Positions 29,689-32,673 of a stretch of DNA of 32,673 bases are shown here, piece by piece; the first letter of the stretch is position 1; every line of letters begins with the position of its first letter. The notes below the pieces were generated by a model. It was not told where the DNA came from. It saw only the letters and a program-made list of their open reading frames with translations, and ran no database searches. Source of the DNA: Desulfonema limicola (lineage in GTDB: Bacteria > Desulfobacterota > Desulfobacteria > Desulfobacterales > DYRC01). Location: NCBI GenBank assembly GCA_020718925.1, contig DYRC01000007.1, positions 1 through 32,673 on the forward strand. Direction: 5' to 3'. The translations under genes were made by a program, and so were the position numbers.

Positions 29689-30294
29689 TTATCGCAATAT
29701 CAGCACAGAGGACTGACAGGTGCTGACAAACCGCTCCACACGATCTTTGGGAAACATCAGTGTCAGCAATGATTTTTTTCCCATACAAAACGCCAGCAGA
29801 TCGCCATCTGTATCTTTCGAGACAAATGCCTCAAGTTCGGATTGTTCCATCAATCGTGTGGTTATGCCGATTCCCCGGTCGCTGTAATAATCGCCGATTT
29901 CAATCATGCGGGTATACGCTTCGGGTTTTGCGCCCCCGTCTTTGGTCAGACCGACAAGTTCCAATTGCGCTTTATGAATCGTAACCATCTGATTGATCAT
30001 CTCCAGCGATTCCTGACTCACGGATGTCTGGTCAATACAGGCAAGGATTCTTCGGATCGGCTTGTCTTCTTTGACCAAAAACACCGAGCTGTCGGTATTG
30101 CTGACAATCTTCTGCGGCAGGCTGGCAGATGATTCCCACCGGCATTGTTTTCCTTTGCCGCACCCCAGAACAATGAGATCACTGCTGACTGCCAGAAGCG
30201 TTACATCTGCCCATGTATGTCTTGCCAATTCAATGACTTTTTTCAAGGCATAAGCACTGTAAGGATGCTCATCCCCGGCAAATAAAATTCTCAT
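29689..30294 (-). CDS. UspA-like protein
   Basis: Protein of 201 aa with an Usp-like start 'MRILFAGDEHPYSAYALKKVIELA' and an internal second Usp-like beta strand 'IRRILACIDQTSVSQESLEMI'. The first half is short, going from 'WADVTLLAVSSDLIVLGCGKGK' straight to its end, so domain 1 appears reduced. The end 'STCQSSVLILR' is the usual last strand. GGAGAG precedes the ATG. It lies between the response regulator (13 bp gap) and the larger Usp gene, all on one strand, and is likely co-regulated with them. Confidence 0.85.
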   Translation of the reverse strand: MRILFAGDEHPYSAYALKKVIELARHTWADVTLLAVSSDLIVLGCGKGKQCRWESSASLPQKIVSNTDSSVFLVKEDKPIRRILACIDQTSVSQESLEMINQMVTIHKAQLELVGLTKDGGAKPEAYTRMIEIGDYYSDRGIGITTRLMEQSELEAFVSKDTDGDLLAFCMGKKSLLTLMFPKDRVERFVSTCQSSVLILR

Positions 30295-30307
30295 AATGGC
30301 TCTCCTA

Positions 30308-30697
30308 TTATGCCGCGTTTTTACGTTTGATTTCGGCTTTTTTCACGACTTCCAGAATCTCTCCCATTTTGAACGGCTTGGCGACAAAATCAAACACGCC
30401 TTTCTGATAAGATTCTTTTGCGGTTTCCATGGTGGCAAAGCCGGTGATAACAATTACTTCGGTTTTTTCGGAGCGTTTTCGGACTTCTGTAAGAAATGCC
30501 ATTCCGTCAACTCCTTCCATTTTAAGGTCCGTAATCACCACATCAAATTGTTTTTCCGTGATTCTGTGCATGGCTTCACGGCTTTTGGTAAAAGATTCAA
30601 CTTCATAGCCCGCTTTTTCCAGCGCGGGTTTGAGCCGCTTGCAGACAATGGGTTCATCGTCAAGAATTAAAATCTGTGTTTTCTGCGCCGTTGTCAT
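30308..30697 (-). CDS. Single-domain response regulator
   Basis: CheY-like protein of 129 aa consisting of a receiver only: 'ILDDEP', phospho-acceptor D57 in 'ITDLKMEGVDG', 'ITGFAT', K in 'VAKPFK'. ATG 30697 is chosen because GGAGGTGC lies just upstream; nine residues earlier there is another start with no such site. It overlaps the end of the PEP-synthase-like gene by 38 bp, so the two are tightly coupled. No output domain is present. Confidence 0.93.
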   Translation of the reverse strand: MTTAQKTQILILDDEPIVCKRLKPALEKAGYEVESFTKSREAMHRITEKQFDVVITDLKMEGVDGMAFLTEVRKRSEKTEVIVITGFATMETAKESYQKGVFDFVAKPFKMGEILEVVKKAEIKRKNAA

Positions 30698-32673
30698 AAC
30701 TGCACCTCCGTTGAAAAAAATCATTTACATACTGTCCTACATAGTCATCGCTGTGCATCTGAGCATCCAACTGCCGGGTGTATGCGACCAGACAGCCCAG
30801 CAATCTCATTTTTTCCATCATCCGCACCCGATCCAGTTTTTTGATGCGCCCGATGACCAGATCGCCCCGTATTTCCGTGCGGAAATTGAATCGTTCAAGC
30901 ACTTCTGCAATAAATCTGGCGCGTCTTGATCTTCGGGTGATGTCGGTAACACCGCCGAGAAATCGGAAATACACATAATTATCATTAAGATTTTCAGATA
31001 TATACGCATCAATAATATTGAAATGATAGCCCAGCCTCATGCTGAGATCGAAATATTCCTTTGAAATCACAGCCAAATTTTGTCCCGAATATCGGAAACC
31101 CGCGTCTGAAGAAGAATATGATGTCCGCGTCAGACTGGACATAAAGCTCCCCAAATCCACCGACATCGGCTCCGTACTCCACATCCCCGGCGCGGTCAGT
31201 CCGTCAAGAAATGCCTGCATGGGAACAGAGTCAATATCGTCAGGACAGATGGCTTTGTCCAATGCTTTGCTGTGGTGAATGCCGCCGCCGATATCAATCA
31301 CCATCAGCCCTAACGGAATATCGAATTTCAGGCGTCTTGCCGCAGAATCGCTGTGAACAATCCGGGTATTTCCGAAATGAATCAACTCTTCCACTGCTTT
31401 TTCGTGAATAAACCGGATGATGTCATGTAGCGTTTCGCACCCTGATGGCTTGAAATTTTTATCATTGGGTTCCACAAGATTCAGCGGACTTATTTTTTTC
31501 AATATCCGGCGAAGCAGCCGATATTCATACGATTCCTCAAACACATCTTCCGAAGTGAACTCATAATAGCAGAGTTTTTTGATATTTCCGGCATATACGA
31601 TATTCTGAGACGCATCCATGGTAATCTCATCGCCGGTTTTGAATACCTGTGTGGCGATTTCGGTGTTCACGATGGTCGGAACCCGAAATTCTCTGGCAAT
31701 CGCTGCCATGTGTCCCATCGGAGAGCCGACATCGGTAATAATTCCGTGAACTTTACGCATCACTCTTGCCAGACGCGGAGACGTATGTTTGGCAACCAGA
31801 ATTGAGCCGTAAGGAACTTCGGACAAATCTTCATGCTGTCTCACAACAAACACCTTGCCGGATGCAACACCGCGCTGAACCACAATGCCTTTTCCTGTCA
31901 GCAATATCGGATAATCTGCCGATTCTCTGACAATATCACCCGCCGAACATCCGGGCTGAGGTCTGATATTGAGCGGACGCGCCTGAAGAATGATCAGTTC
32001 GGAATTATGATCCATTGCCCATTCGATGTCCTGGGGTCTTTTGAAATACCGCTCAATTAAAAGCGCGGTTTCAGCCAATTTCTGCAGATTCTCAGGCGTC
32101 AGACATGCCTTGTTTTCCATATCTTCAGGAACCGGAACTGTCTGTGTTCCGCCTTTTTTTGCCGCAACCAGCATCCCGGCTTTTCTGACAATCTTGAATC
32201 CGCACAGCTTATGCGGCGGCGTGCGGCTGACAACATAATGATCCGTATGAACCTCGCCTTCGACGACCGGCGCGCCCAATCCGTAAGCTGCCGTAACTGT
32301 AAGCGTTTCATTTTCAGGAGAAAGGGGATCCATGGTATAAATCACCCCGCTGACTTTCGCATCTGCCATAGTCTGACAGGCAACCGACATTGCCAGTTCC
32401 TGAAGATGAAATCCCTTCTGCTGCCGATAAGACAAGGCATTGAGCGAATACGCGCCCGCAAGCACTTTTTTATAAGTGGCACGAATCTGATCTGCGGACA
32501 CATTCAGAAAGCTTTTGTACTGCCCCGCAAAACTGTGAATGCTGTCTTCTCCCCATGCACTGCTTCTGACGGCAAAAAAGAGCTTTTTTTCAGGGTGTTT
32601 CTGTTGCAGCACATCAATTGCTTCTTCGATCTGCCGGATCAGCTCAGTCGGAAACGTGCCGGACAGAAACCGC
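30660..32673 (-). CDS. PEP-synthase-like protein (PEP/pyruvate-binding plus swivelling His domain), 5' end outside the window
   Basis: Incomplete gene: the frame stays open to the window edge, so the N-terminus is missing. The visible part begins in the PEP/pyruvate-binding (ATP-grasp) domain ('FFAVRSSAWGEDS', 'SGVIYTMDP', 'DIEWAMD', 'IILQARPLN'). Next is the PEP-utiliser swivelling domain with the phospho-histidine in 'VGSPMGHMAAIAREFRVPT'. Instead of the TIM barrel of true PEP synthase, the last 300 residues form an unrecognised domain ('GLMVIDIGGGIHH', 'DLGSFMSSLTRTSYSSSDAGF', 'RFLGGVTDITRRSRRARF'). So it probably transfers phosphate via His but need not make PEP. It is linked to a receiver protein and two Usp proteins downstream. 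Confidence 0.9.
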   Translation of the reverse strand, partial: RFLSGTFPTELIRQIEEAIDVLQQKHPEKKLFFAVRSSAWGEDSIHSFAGQYKSFLNVSADQIRATYKKVLAGAYSLNALSYRQQKGFHLQELAMSVACQTMADAKVSGVIYTMDPLSPENETLTVTAAYGLGAPVVEGEVHTDHYVVSRTPPHKLCGFKIVRKAGMLVAAKKGGTQTVPVPEDMENKACLTPENLQKLAETALLIERYFKRPQDIEWAMDHNSELIILQARPLNIRPQPGCSAGDIVRESADYPILLTGKGIVVQRGVASGKVFVVRQHEDLSEVPYGSILVAKHTSPRLARVMRKVHGIITDVGSPMGHMAAIAREFRVPTIVNTEIATQVFKTGDEITMDASQNIVYAGNIKKLCYYEFTSEDVFEESYEYRLLRRILKKISPLNLVEPNDKNFKPSGCETLHDIIRFIHEKAVEELIHFGNTRIVHSDSAARRLKFDIPLGLMVIDIGGGIHHSKALDKAICPDDIDSVPMQAFLDGLTAPGMWSTEPMSVDLGSFMSSLTRTSYSSSDAGFRYSGQNLAVISKEYFDLSMRLGYHFNIIDAYISENLNDNYVYFRFLGGVTDITRRSRRARFIAEVLERFNFRTEIRGDLVIGRIKKLDRVRMMEKMRLLGCLVAYTRQLDAQMHSDDYVGQYVNDFFQRRCSYDNGAENTDFNS

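Noticed and set aside
32613..32673. Codon at 32612 as the true start of the PEP-synthase-like gene
   Set aside because: The frame stays open to the window edge with sensible sequence ('RFLSGTFPTELIRQIEEAID') and the domain would be truncated, so the real start lies outside.

Overview
The window looks like chromosomal DNA from a Gram-negative, anaerobic, sulfate-reducer-type bacterium of the Desulfobacterota, probably Desulfobacterales. This is inferred from the gene content: many two-component and sigma-54 regulators, a PEP-CTERM surface protein, a response regulator ending in the CSxCKKIRDD...FSHGICPxC domain, a MoeA/periplasmic-binding-protein fusion, a KamA aminomutase, Na+-type ATP synthase c subunits, and a PEP-synthase-like protein with universal stress proteins. 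No rRNA, tRNA, CRISPR array or intact transposase was seen.

Layout. 177-3040: receiver-kinase followed by a PAS-PAS sigma-54 activator. 3041-3555: gap with a decayed IS630-type transposase fragment and a good sigma-70 promoter. 3556-5355: membrane protein, a receiver protein, and a convergent receiver/Cys4 protein. 5437-11349 (minus): operon moeA-PBP fusion, a small conserved protein, carA, topB. 11450-13437: tandemly repeated PEP-CTERM locus with two 59-aa secreted peptides, too short for many gene finders, each behind a conserved -24/-12 promoter, and one full PEP-CTERM protein with a possible Cys-Gln thioester domain. 13436-15619 (minus): KamA, nitroreductase, NlpC/P60 lipoprotein. 15694-19340 (minus): Fo-only ATP synthase operon (atpZ, atpI-like, a, a four-hairpin fused c, a normal c, two b-type subunits) with no F1 genes. 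19622-22899: membrane histidine kinase and NtrC-type regulator, separated by an inserted small gene that carries its own promoter. 23012-25009: AT-rich GHKL ATPase with a PD-(D/E)XK-like C-terminus, a defence candidate. 25025-27037 (minus): Lon protease with a receiver domain inserted before its AAA+ module. 27038-28680: repeat-rich accessory patch with a MITE-like element, a chimeric fragment and a TumE-type toxin-antitoxin pair. 28815-32673 (minus): PEP-synthase-like protein (incomplete at the window edge), response regulator and two universal stress proteins.

The most unusual points are the fused c subunit, in which two of four hairpins have lost the ion-binding glutamate; the duplicated micro-proteins that are little more than a signal peptide plus a PEP-CTERM-like tail; the receiver-in-Lon architecture; and the accessory patch whose pieces (promoter, MAKKRKM gene start, usp 3' end) recur elsewhere in the window. 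Functional statements rest on motifs read by eye; no database search was run.
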